NCBI GenBank assembly: GCA_022360335.1
Contig: JAKSCZ010000441.1
Location: 1 to 19,694, forward strand
DNA from: Pseudomonadota bacterium
Lineage (GTDB): Bacteria > Pseudomonadota > Gammaproteobacteria > Steroidobacterales > Woeseiaceae
Direction of reading: 5' to 3'
Length of the DNA stretch: 19,694 nt
Shown here: positions 1 through 6,797 of the stretch, piece by piece
Layout of the letters: each line of letters opens with the position of its first letter
Position numbering within the stretch: position 1 is the stretch's first letter
Notes under the pieces: model-generated
What the model saw: the letters and a program-made list of their open reading frames with translations, nothing else
What the model was told of the DNA's origin: nothing
The model's database searches: none
Made by a program: the position numbers and the translations under genes

Positions 1-1422
1 GGCACAGAGCGCTATGCCGCCCGCTTTGGTGATCTCGCTCGCCACGTAGCCGATCCGCAGAATGTTGAGATCGCGGTGCTCCTTCGAGAACGTCAACTCG
101 CTCGACAGGTTCTTGCGCACGATATCGCCGTCGAGCAGCGTGACCGGACGCGAACCCTCCTCGAGCAACTTGATCATCAGTGCGTTCGCGACCGTCGACT
201 TGCCGGACCCGGAAAGTCCCGTGAAAAAGATCGTGAAGCCCTGCCGGTGCTTCGGCGGATGCGCCTTCCTGAGTTCCTCGACGATCTTCGGGTAGGAGAA
301 CCACTCGGGAATCTCGAGGCCCTCGCGCAGGCGTCGACGGAACTCGGTACCCGACAGATTGAGCACCTTGTCGGTCGGCTCGGTTTCGTCGGCCGGGACG
401 TATTCGGCCTTGTTCTCGACGTAGACCATCATCTTGAACGGCACCATCGTGATGTCGAGCTCTTCCTCGTGCTGCCTGTAGAGTTCCTGGGCGTCGTACG
501 GGCCGTAAAACGGATTGCCGTCCTTGTCGTTGCCGGGACCGGCGTGGTCGCGCCCGACGATGAAATGCGTGCACCCGTAGTTCTTGCGGATGATCGCGTG
601 CAACAAGGTCTCGCGCGGGCCGCCCATGCGCATCGCGAGATTCAGCAGGGAGAGTTGGGTGGTCTGCTCGGGATACTCGTGAAGGATGTGTTCATAGCAG
701 CGTACGCGCGTGAAATGATCGATGTCGCCCGGCTTGGTCATACCGACCACGGGCTGGATCAGCAGATTCGCGTCCGACTCTCTCGCCGCCCGGAACGTCA
801 GTTCCTGGTGCGCCTTGTGCAGCGGGTTGCGCGTCTGGAACGCGACGACTTTGCGCCAGCCGAGTTTGCGGAAGCGCCCGCGCAGTTCCGACGGCGTGTC
901 GCGCAGCAGCTTGAAATCGTAGTAGGTCGGGGGCTCGATGCCGCGAATCCTGCCGCCGACGTAGACGGGATTGGAGCGGTTGAACAGGAAATCGACCGCC
1001 GGGTGCGTGTCGTCGGTCGTGCCGAAGACGCGCCTGGCCTCGCTCGCGAGGTCGGGCGTCCAGACGTCACCGACCTCGAGCGTTGCGAGCAGGACCCCTT
1101 CGGGGTCGCGCAGCGCGATGACTTCACCGGCGGCGATCCCGCCGGCGAACTCCTCGCTGACGTCCAGCGTAATCGGCAGCGGCCAGAGCGTGCCGTCGGC
1201 GAGTCGCATGTCGTCGCACACGCATTCGTAGTCTTCCTTGCCCAGGAAGCCCCCGAGCGGCGAGAATGCGCCGTTCATGAGCAGGTCGAGGTCGCAAACC
1301 TGCCTCTGCGTCAGGCTCCACGACTTGTACTCCTTGGCCTTGAGTTTCTCCTCGTCAGCCTGCCGCTCCGACAGAAAGAGCTCTTTGAGCTCGCCCCCGT
1401 GCGGTTCCTTGTATGCACCCAT
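1..1422 (-). CDS. sat/cysC: Bifunctional sulfate adenylyltransferase / adenylylsulfate kinase (3' end outside window)
   Basis: This enzyme makes APS from sulfate and ATP, then phosphorylates APS to PAPS, feeding cytoplasmic sulfate assimilation or sulfotransferases. The first 474 residues are visible in an uninterrupted minus-strand frame that leaves the window at position 1; the missing part should be roughly the last 100 residues of the kinase. The N-terminal part is ATP sulfurylase: QTRNPLHKAH (residues 196-205) holds the QxRN and HxxH nucleotide-binding motifs, and GRDHAG follows near residue 287. The APS kinase domain begins near residue 390, with the P-loop GLSGSGKST at 402-410 and then a DGD-type motif (LLDGDIVR). 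The ATG at 1422 is supported by AAGGAG at 1432-1437, nine bases upstream and inside the end of the preceding tetR. Only four bases separate the two genes, so they are probably co-transcribed and translationally coupled. Confidence 0.93.
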   Translation of the reverse strand, partial: MGAYKEPHGGELKELFLSERQADEEKLKAKEYKSWSLTQRQVCDLDLLMNGAFSPLGGFLGKEDYECVCDDMRLADGTLWPLPITLDVSEEFAGGIAAGEVIALRDPEGVLLATLEVGDVWTPDLASEARRVFGTTDDTHPAVDFLFNRSNPVYVGGRIRGIEPPTYYDFKLLRDTPSELRGRFRKLGWRKVVAFQTRNPLHKAHQELTFRAARESDANLLIQPVVGMTKPGDIDHFTRVRCYEHILHEYPEQTTQLSLLNLAMRMGGPRETLLHAIIRKNYGCTHFIVGRDHAGPGNDKDGNPFYGPYDAQELYRQHEEELDITMVPFKMMVYVENKAEYVPADETEPTDKVLNLSGTEFRRRLREGLEIPEWFSYPKIVEELRKAHPPKHRQGFTIFFTGLSGSGKSTVANALMIKLLEEGSRPVTLLDGDIVRKNLSSELTFSKEHRDLNILRIGYVASEITKAGGIALCA

Positions 1423-1426
1423 CTTT

Positions 1427-2044
1427 TCAGTCTCCTTGTATGTGGTACGGGGCCGTGCCGTGCAGCAACAGGTCCGTGCACTTTCTTGCCAGTTCGAAGA
1501 CATCCGCCTCGGGATCGCGGACGATGATCTCGCCGAGCCCGTTGCACATGCCGATGATTGATTGCGCCATGAAATGGCTGTCGATCTCGTCGCGCACCGC
1601 AGCTTCCGCCTTGCCGGTCTCGACGATGTCCTCGAGCCGCTCGCGGTAGTGCGTGCCGAGTTGCTTCAGACGAACGCGGCGCTCGGGCGGAAGATACAGG
1701 CGTTCGTCGTTGTGGACCTTGAGCGCTTCGTTCTTCTCGCGATAGCGGCCGAGGTGGTTCGTGACGACGGCACGCAGGCGAGCCTGGAAGTTTTCCTCGC
1801 CTTCTGCGATCGCGTCCATGTTCTCGACGTATTGCCTCAGCCCGTAGAGGCAGACCTCCTCGAGCGCTTCTTCCTTCGAGTCGAAATAGTAGTAGAGGCT
1901 CCCCTGCTTGATACCGAGGCGCGCCGCGACGTCGGCGGTCGACGCGCCGTGGAAACCCTTCTCCGAGAACACGCTCGCGGCCGCGCGAATCGCAGCGAGT
2001 TTCTGCTTTTGGTAGCGGCGGCTTTCGGTCTTTTCGGGCTTCAC
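1427..2044 (-). CDS. TetR/AcrR-family transcriptional regulator
   Basis: This 205-residue protein has the size and layout of a TetR repressor. The N-terminal helix-turn-helix spans about residues 12-58 and includes STADVAARLGIKQGSLYYYF followed by DSKEEAL, the usual recognition-helix signature. The C-terminal ligand and dimer domain (about 80-200) does not reveal the effector. The start is a GTG at 2044 with only a weak ribosome site, but the start matches the family's N-terminal spacing. A good sigma-70 promoter about 22 bases upstream is covered by one of two identical-pattern palindromes, which suggests autorepression. The gene is divergent from the 2-oxoacid oxidoreductase operon and sits directly upstream of sat/cysC, so it probably controls both. 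The effector may be a CoA thioester or the 2-oxoacid-derived product; that is inference. Confidence 0.9.
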   Translation of the reverse strand: MKPEKTESRRYQKQKLAAIRAAASVFSEKGFHGASTADVAARLGIKQGSLYYYFDSKEEALEEVCLYGLRQYVENMDAIAEGEENFQARLRAVVTNHLGRYREKNEALKVHNDERLYLPPERRVRLKQLGTHYRERLEDIVETGKAEAAVRDEIDSHFMAQSIIGMCNGLGEIIVRDPEADVFELARKCTDLLLHGTAPYHIQGD

Positions 2045-2072
2045 GGTTTCGCTGCTCGGTTGCGGATTCAGA

Positions 2073-2101
2073 ATTCTATTAATCTATAGAAATATTTGCA
2101 A
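2073..2101 (-). promoter_or_regulatory. Probable sigma-70 promoter of tetR-sat/cysC
   Basis: Reading the minus strand, TTGCAA (2101-2096) is followed after exactly 17 bases by TAGAAT (2078-2073). Transcription would start near 2066, giving a leader of about 22 bases before the GTG at 2044. The -10 box and spacer coincide with the operator at 2074-2091. Confidence 0.6.
2074..2091. promoter_or_regulatory. Operator 1: inverted repeat TTCTAT-N6-ATAGAA
   Basis: Perfect 6-bp arms, TTCTAT at 2074-2079 and ATAGAA at 2086-2091, are separated by TAATCT. The site overlaps the -10 region of the tetR promoter. It matches operator 2 at 15 of 18 positions, with both arms identical and an AAT shared inside the spacer. 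The adjacent TetR protein is the obvious candidate ligand. Confidence 0.7.
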
Positions 2102-2145
2102 GGTCTTTGAAATATCTTTATTTATAATAAGTTAAATAGTCAATC

Positions 2146-2163
2146 TTCTATGAATAAATAGAA
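2146..2163. promoter_or_regulatory. Operator 2: inverted repeat TTCTAT-N6-ATAGAA
   Basis: Arms TTCTAT (2146-2151) and ATAGAA (2158-2163) flank GAATAA. It lies 72 bp from operator 1, measured centre to centre, about seven helical turns, so two bound dimers would sit on nearly the same DNA face. It lies just downstream of a TATAAT at 2123-2128 and upstream of a second promoter candidate at 2194-2222, on the oxidoreductase side of the region. Confidence 0.7.
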
Positions 2164-2193
2164 CCTATGGATGATTTCGGCGGAAACTACCTA

Positions 2194-2222
2194 TTGGGAC
2201 GCCGGCCGCCCGGCGCTATATT
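2194..2222 (+). promoter_or_regulatory. Candidate promoter of the 2-oxoacid oxidoreductase operon
   Basis: TTGGGA (2194-2199) is spaced 17 bases from TATATT (2217-2222), so a transcript would start near 2229, only about nine bases before the ATG at 2238. The spacer contains a perfect inverted repeat, CGCCGG-CCGC-CCGGCG (2200-2215), which could bind a regulator. An alternative start lies upstream at TATAAT (2123-2128), but that has no good -35 box. Confidence 0.45.
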
Positions 2223-2237
2223 CTTGTCGGTGCCACG

Positions 2238-4490
2238 ATGATCGAAATCCGAATCCACGGCCGTGGCGGCCAGGGTGGCGTCACCCTGGCGAAACTGATC
2301 GCCACTTCGCGTTTTCTCGACGGCCTGTCCGTGCAGGCGTTCGGCCTGTACGCGGCGGAACGCTCGGGCGCCCCGATCCAGGCTTTTTGCCGTTTCTCCG
2401 CCGAGCCCATCACCAACCGCAACCTGATCTACGAACCCGATCACGTGATCGTGCTCGACCCGACGCTGATTGCGCCGGCGCTGACGTCCGGGCTCAAACC
2501 GGGCGGCTGGATCCTGCTCAACACGCCTCAGGCCCCGAGCGATTTCGCCGAAGAATTCGCGGACTACCGCATCGCCACGGTCGACGCGACGACGATTGCA
2601 CGCGACAACGGCCTCGGCACGCGCAGCATGCCGATCGTCAACACGGCACTGGCCGGATCCGTCTGCCGCATGCTCGGCTTCCCGCTGGAAGAGATGCACG
2701 CGGCGCTCGATCATCTCGGCTTCCAGGGGCCCAATATTTCGGCCGCCACACGGGCGCACGACGAAGCGCTGCTCCTCGACGCGCCGCGCCGGCCCGACGG
2801 GGAACGGCTTGCCGTGCCGCCGCCGGGCGAGGCGCGCGGTCCCAGCATTGTCAAAGGCGCGGGCGCGGCGATGCCGGCGATCAAGACGGGCGCCTGGGCA
2901 ACGGAACAGCCGCGTCGCCGGCAGATGATCCCGCCGTGCAATCACGTCTGCCCGGCCGGAAACAACGTGCAGGGCTTCCTGAATGCCCTCGCACACGACG
3001 ACGTCGACAAGGCACTCGACATCCTGCTGCGCAGCACGCCGTTTCCGTCCGTGTGCGGGCGGGCCTGCCCGGCCCCGTGCATGGACGTATGCAACCGCGT
3101 GGAACTCGACGGCGCCGTCAACGTGCGCCAGATGGAACGATTCGCCGGCGACAGGGGTCACGCAGACGTCGGGCCCGACGCGCGGCGCAGCGAACGCATC
3201 GCGATCGTCGGTTCGGGGCCGGCGGGCCTCACGGCCGCCTTCCATCTCGCCCGGTTCGGCTACCGGGTCGAGGTCTTCGAAGCGGCCGACGAGCCCGGCG
3301 GACTGCTCACGGCCGGCATTCCCGAATTTCGCCTGCCCGAAGACGTCGTCGCCCGCGAGATCCGGCGGATCGTCGATCTCGGCGTCGGGATCGAGACGAA
3401 TCGCAGGATCGATCGCCCATCGCTCCTGTATCTGACGCGACGGTACGATGCCGTGCTGGTGGCGACGGGCCTGCAGAAACCGCGCGAGCTGCAACTGGGA
3501 TTGAACGGAACGCAGGCCGTCGTCCAGGGAATCGACTTCCTCGATCACGTACACCGCGGCGACGTGCGCGTCGACGGCGAAGACGTCGTCGTCATCGGCG
3601 GCGGCAACACGGCGATGGATGCCGCGCGTTCGGCCCTGCGGCTCGGCGCCGCGAGCGTGCGCGTCGTCTACCGCAGGACGCGCGACGAGATGCCCGCGAT
3701 CGGCGAAGAGGTCGACGAGGCGCTCGAAGAAGACATCCGCATCGACTACCTGACGCAGCCGATCGTGCTGCATGAGGTGCCGACCGATGGCGCCCGCCGA
3801 CTCTATCGACTGACCTGCCGGCGCATGGAACCCGGCGAACCCGACGAATCCGGCCGCCGCGCCCCGCTCGAAGTACCCGGATCGGATTTCGACCTCGCCT
3901 GCCACCGCATCATCCTCGCGCTCGGCCAGTCGCCCGACGTCTCGGTCTTTCCCGAGGGCACCGAGGTACGCGAGGGAGCGCAACTGCTGGGACTGCTGGA
4001 GACGCCCGTGTTCGCCGTCGGCGACCTCGCAACGAGCGAAGGCACGGTCGCCGGCGCCATCGGCTCCGGCAGGCGCTCGGCCGTGCACATCCACAACGCG
4101 CTCAGCGGGGACAGCATCGAGATCACGGAACACGCCGACGCGCTGCGCGACGTCGACGAGTGGATGGACGAGGTCGCCGGCGCCGGGGACATGAAACTGC
4201 ACCTCTTCGAACGCCAGGCCGCCGTCGAGGGCGGCGACTTGCCCGTCGAGGTGCGGCGTTCGACCTTCGACGAGGTTCACATGGGCCTCGAGGACACGAC
4301 CGAGGCGGCGCGCTGTATGTCCTGCGGCGTCTGCAACGAGTGCGACGTGTGCTGCACCTACTGTCCCGAGGGCATGCTGCGGCGCGTACGGCACGGGCTC
4401 GAGTTCGATTACACGTATTGCAAGGGCTGCGGCGTCTGCGCCACGGAATGCCCGCGCAACGTCATCCGCATGAGTCAGTTGTCGTCATGA
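2238..4490 (+). CDS. 2-oxoacid:NAD(P) oxidoreductase, fused gamma + GltD-like flavoprotein + ferredoxin subunit
   Basis: This 750-residue protein combines three parts. Residues 1-190 are the gamma subunit of pyruvate/2-oxoacid:ferredoxin oxidoreductases, opening with the typical IRIHGRGGQGGVTLAK and followed by YAAERSGAPI. Residues about 225-660 resemble the glutamate synthase small subunit: CNHVC near 234, VCGRACPAPCMDVC near 272 for a 4Fe-4S cluster, the FAD motif GSGPAGL near 324, and a second dinucleotide motif GGGNTAMDAA near 453 followed by VVYRR, typical of NADPH-type modules. Residues 690-745 are an 8Fe-8S delta-type ferredoxin with CMSCGVCNECDVC and CKGCGVCATECP. Known relatives such as phenylglyoxylate:NAD+ and 2-oxoglutarate:NADP+ oxidoreductases of Azoarcus carry a GltD-like subunit, so NAD(P)+ is the likely acceptor. 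The ATG gives the canonical gamma start, although the ribosome site is weak. The stop overlaps the alpha start. Confidence 0.9.
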   Translation: MIEIRIHGRGGQGGVTLAKLIATSRFLDGLSVQAFGLYAAERSGAPIQAFCRFSAEPITNRNLIYEPDHVIVLDPTLIAPALTSGLKPGGWILLNTPQAPSDFAEEFADYRIATVDATTIARDNGLGTRSMPIVNTALAGSVCRMLGFPLEEMHAALDHLGFQGPNISAATRAHDEALLLDAPRRPDGERLAVPPPGEARGPSIVKGAGAAMPAIKTGAWATEQPRRRQMIPPCNHVCPAGNNVQGFLNALAHDDVDKALDILLRSTPFPSVCGRACPAPCMDVCNRVELDGAVNVRQMERFAGDRGHADVGPDARRSERIAIVGSGPAGLTAAFHLARFGYRVEVFEAADEPGGLLTAGIPEFRLPEDVVAREIRRIVDLGVGIETNRRIDRPSLLYLTRRYDAVLVATGLQKPRELQLGLNGTQAVVQGIDFLDHVHRGDVRVDGEDVVVIGGGNTAMDAARSALRLGAASVRVVYRRTRDEMPAIGEEVDEALEEDIRIDYLTQPIVLHEVPTDGARRLYRLTCRRMEPGEPDESGRRAPLEVPGSDFDLACHRIILALGQSPDVSVFPEGTEVREGAQLLGLLETPVFAVGDLATSEGTVAGAIGSGRRSAVHIHNALSGDSIEITEHADALRDVDEWMDEVAGAGDMKLHLFERQAAVEGGDLPVEVRRSTFDEVHMGLEDTTEAARCMSCGVCNECDVCCTYCPEGMLRRVRHGLEFDYTYCKGCGVCATECPRNVIRMSQLSS

Positions 4491-5680
4491 CGGTCCAGGT
4501 CGTCACCGGCAACCAGGCGGCCGGGCACGCGCTGAGCCTCGCGGCCGAAGCCAACCGTACGGCACGCGGCGCAGCCTGCGGCATCTACCCGATCACGCCG
4601 CAGACGGAGATCGTCGAGTACGTCGCGAAGTTCCCGTTCAGCAAGGGCCGTGTCGTCCCGGTCGAGAGCGAGCACAGCGCCATGGCCGTGTCGATCGGCG
4701 CATCGCTGTCCGGTGCCCGCGCATTCACGGCCAGCTCGGCGAACGGCCTCGCCTACATGGCCGAAAACGTCATGGTCGCGGGGTTCTATCGACTCCCGAT
4801 CGTCATGGTCGCCGTCAACCGCACGCTCGGCCCGCCGTGGAACATCTGGGCGGACCAGGGCGACACGCTGATGCTCAGGGATTTCCCGTGGCTGCAGTTC
4901 TACTGCGAGACGAACCAGGAAGTACTCGACACGACGCTGCTCGCGTTCCGGCTCGCCGAAGACGCGCGTATCCTGCTTCCCGCGCTGACCTGCATGGATG
5001 CGTTCATCGTCTCGCACACGCAGACCGAGACGTCGATGCCCGAACAGGATCAGGTCGACCGCTACCTGCCGGACCTTCGCCTGCCGCATCGCATGCACTA
5101 CGACGAAGCGCGCACCGTGGGTGGGCTGGCCTGGCCGCACGAAGGCCTTTCGATGCGCCTCGAGATCGACGAGGCGATGAAGCGCACACCGGCCGTCTAC
5201 GAGGCGTGCCGCCAAGCGTTCATCGACATCTTCGGCCGCGACCCCGGCGACACGATCCAGCCGTATGAGACCGACGATGCCGAGACGGTCGTCGTCGCGA
5301 CCGGCACGATGGCGACGACGGCGCGCGAGGTCGTTCGCAAGCGGCGCGAAGCCGGCCGGAAGGTCGGTCTGGTCAAACTGAAGCTGTTCCGACCGTTTCC
5401 CGAGGAGCGGCTGCGCGATGCCTGCGGGTCCGCGAATCGCATTGCCGTGCTCGATCGCAATTACGCAGCCGGTGCCGGCGGCGTCTTCTGGCAGGACACG
5501 CGAGCGGCTTTCCAGGGCCGCCGCGACGACCTGCTGATCCAGAACTACCTGGCCGGCCTGTGCGGCGGCGACGTGACGCCGGCGGTCATCGAGACGATCC
5601 TCGACGACCTCGAGACACGCGAGGCCGCGGGCGAACCCGTGTGGATGGGTATCGAATCGGGTGAAGAGGTGACGCAATGA
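4487..5680 (+). CDS. 2-oxoacid:acceptor oxidoreductase, alpha subunit (PorA-like)
   Basis: This 397-residue subunit forms, with beta, the TPP-dependent core that decarboxylates a 2-oxoacid and makes an acyl-CoA. The N-terminus shows the family hallmarks TGNQAAGHAL (residues 6-15) and YPITPQTEIVEYVAK (about 37-51), then VESEHSAMAVSIGASLSGARAF. A transketolase C-terminal-like domain follows from about residue 260. The ATG at 4487 overlaps the previous stop as ATGA, so translation is coupled; a longer upstream reading frame exists but would only extend into the ferredoxin gene. The sequence does not fix the substrate: pyruvate, branched-chain, aryl (phenylglyoxylate or indolepyruvate type) and 2-oxoglutarate all remain possible. 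Confidence 0.9.
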   Translation: MTVQVVTGNQAAGHALSLAAEANRTARGAACGIYPITPQTEIVEYVAKFPFSKGRVVPVESEHSAMAVSIGASLSGARAFTASSANGLAYMAENVMVAGFYRLPIVMVAVNRTLGPPWNIWADQGDTLMLRDFPWLQFYCETNQEVLDTTLLAFRLAEDARILLPALTCMDAFIVSHTQTETSMPEQDQVDRYLPDLRLPHRMHYDEARTVGGLAWPHEGLSMRLEIDEAMKRTPAVYEACRQAFIDIFGRDPGDTIQPYETDDAETVVVATGTMATTAREVVRKRREAGRKVGLVKLKLFRPFPEERLRDACGSANRIAVLDRNYAAGAGGVFWQDTRAAFQGRRDDLLIQNYLAGLCGGDVTPAVIETILDDLETREAAGEPVWMGIESGEEVTQ

Positions 5681-6555
5681 ACGCGACCGCCGAGTGCCTG
5701 CTGCGCCCCGGCAACACCAATTGCGGCGGTTGCGGTATGAGTACGGGCCTGACGATGCTCGGTCGCGCGCTTGCCGATGCCGGCGACTCCTGCACGCTCG
5801 TGATCCCGGCCTGCTGCGGCATCGTCACGGCAGGCGCTTATCCGACGACGAGCTACGGCGTGCCGACGATCGCATCGACGTTCGCGTCGTCGCCGGCCGT
5901 GGCGTCGGGCGTCGCGACGATCCGGGATCTCAACGACGAGCCGGGCCAGGTCGTCTGCTGGGCCGGCGACGGCGGCACCTACGACATCGGACTCGCGACG
6001 CTGTCAGCCGCGGCGGAGCGCAACGAGAACATCATCTACATCTGCTACGACAACGAGATCTACGGCAACACGGGCGGCCAGCGCTCATCAGCGACGCCGG
6101 CCGGAGCGAAGACCTCGACGACGCCGTCGGGCAAGCGCGAAGGCAAGAAAGACGTCATGTCGATCATGGCCGCTCACCGGATCCCCTACGCCGCGACCCT
6201 GTCGGTCGCGCATCCCGGGGACTTCGCGCGCAAGATCGCCGCGGCGCTGTCGATGAGCGGCATGCGTTTCCTGCTGATGCACTCGCCCTGCCCGACGGGC
6301 TGGAAGTCGGAACCCGCCGATTCGATCGAACTCGTGCGTATCGCCGTCAAAAGCGGCCTGTTCCCGGTCTACGAGGTCTTCGACGGGGTCTCGTATCGCA
6401 TCAACGTCGAGCCGGACGGCACCGACCCCGCGGCGTATTACGACCGGCAGCGCCGCTTCGGCGCCGGCGAGATCGATCTCGACGCGACACGGCGCGAATG
6501 CGCCGAGCGCATGGCACGCCTGCGCGTGCTGGCGGAGCGCTTCTCGACTGATTGA
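5677..6555 (+). CDS. 2-oxoacid:acceptor oxidoreductase, beta subunit, TPP-binding (PorB-like)
   Basis: This 292-residue subunit binds thiamine diphosphate and a 4Fe-4S cluster. Cluster ligands are visible as NTNCGGCG (Cys16 and Cys19), PACCGIV (Cys46/47) and SPCPTGW in the C-terminal half, the PorB pattern. The TPP/Mg site is GDGGTYDIG with YDNEIYGNTGGQ downstream, followed by the PorB-like TPAGAKTSTTPSGK. The ATG overlaps the alpha stop as ATGA, with GAGGTG just upstream as ribosome site. The length is close to other PorB proteins and shorter than KorB of some families. With the two upstream genes it completes an enzyme containing alpha, beta, gamma, delta and a flavoprotein on three polypeptides. 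Confidence 0.92.
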   Translation: MNATAECLLRPGNTNCGGCGMSTGLTMLGRALADAGDSCTLVIPACCGIVTAGAYPTTSYGVPTIASTFASSPAVASGVATIRDLNDEPGQVVCWAGDGGTYDIGLATLSAAAERNENIIYICYDNEIYGNTGGQRSSATPAGAKTSTTPSGKREGKKDVMSIMAAHRIPYAATLSVAHPGDFARKIAAALSMSGMRFLLMHSPCPTGWKSEPADSIELVRIAVKSGLFPVYEVFDGVSYRINVEPDGTDPAAYYDRQRRFGAGEIDLDATRRECAERMARLRVLAERFSTD

Positions 6556-6714
6556 ACGCTCGTCGATCCACGAGACAGCGGCCTCTGCGCCGCCCAGGCA
6601 CGACGAAAGGCCGGCGACGACAAGCAGCAAAAAGAACAGCGTGCCGAAGACGATGCCGTCCGGCAGGTAGGCGCCGAACGTGATCATCGTCGCCATGGCG
6701 ACGCCGACGGAGGT
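6556..6714 (-). pseudogene. Relic of an NSS-family sodium-dependent transporter
   Basis: The minus-strand frame reads TSVGVAMATMITFGAYLPD and then directly GIVFGTLFFLLLVVAGLSS, ending AAVSWIDER. The first part resembles the segment of neurotransmitter:sodium symporters that reads roughly SVGMGTMITYGSYL. The second resembles a later segment, FGxLFFLLLxxAxLTS with a following VxWLxxE. In intact transporters some 40-50 residues lie between these segments, so an internal deletion is inferred. The relic is about 53 codons, lacks the rest of the transporter on both sides, and stops exactly where the beta-subunit gene ends. Identification is from memory of the family and needs a search. Confidence 0.5.
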
Positions 6715-6797
6715 GTCCTCGTTGTCGGCCGGCAGCCGGTTTTGTACCACATCCTGGCGGTGGCCGCGCCGCGATTTCGCAGGCACACTGTCGCGCG

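Noticed and set aside
76..1527. Long plus-strand open frame of 483 codons
   Set aside because: It is the antisense shadow of sat/cysC and the end of tetR; the minus strand encodes unmistakable sulfurylase and kinase motifs, while this frame matches nothing.
2089..2115. Direct repeat GAAATAT at 2089-2095 and 2109-2115
   Set aside because: Seven-base repeats are expected by chance in this AT-rich stretch; the TTCTAT-N6-ATAGAA pair explains the region better.
2187..4394. 735-codon minus-strand open frame
   Set aside because: Antisense shadow of the fused oxidoreductase subunit in GC-rich DNA, with no family features.
6731..6747. CCGGC-A-GCCGG followed by TTTT, considered as a terminator for the oxidoreductase operon
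   Set aside because: With a real loop the stem is only four base pairs and the T-run is four bases; too weak to call.
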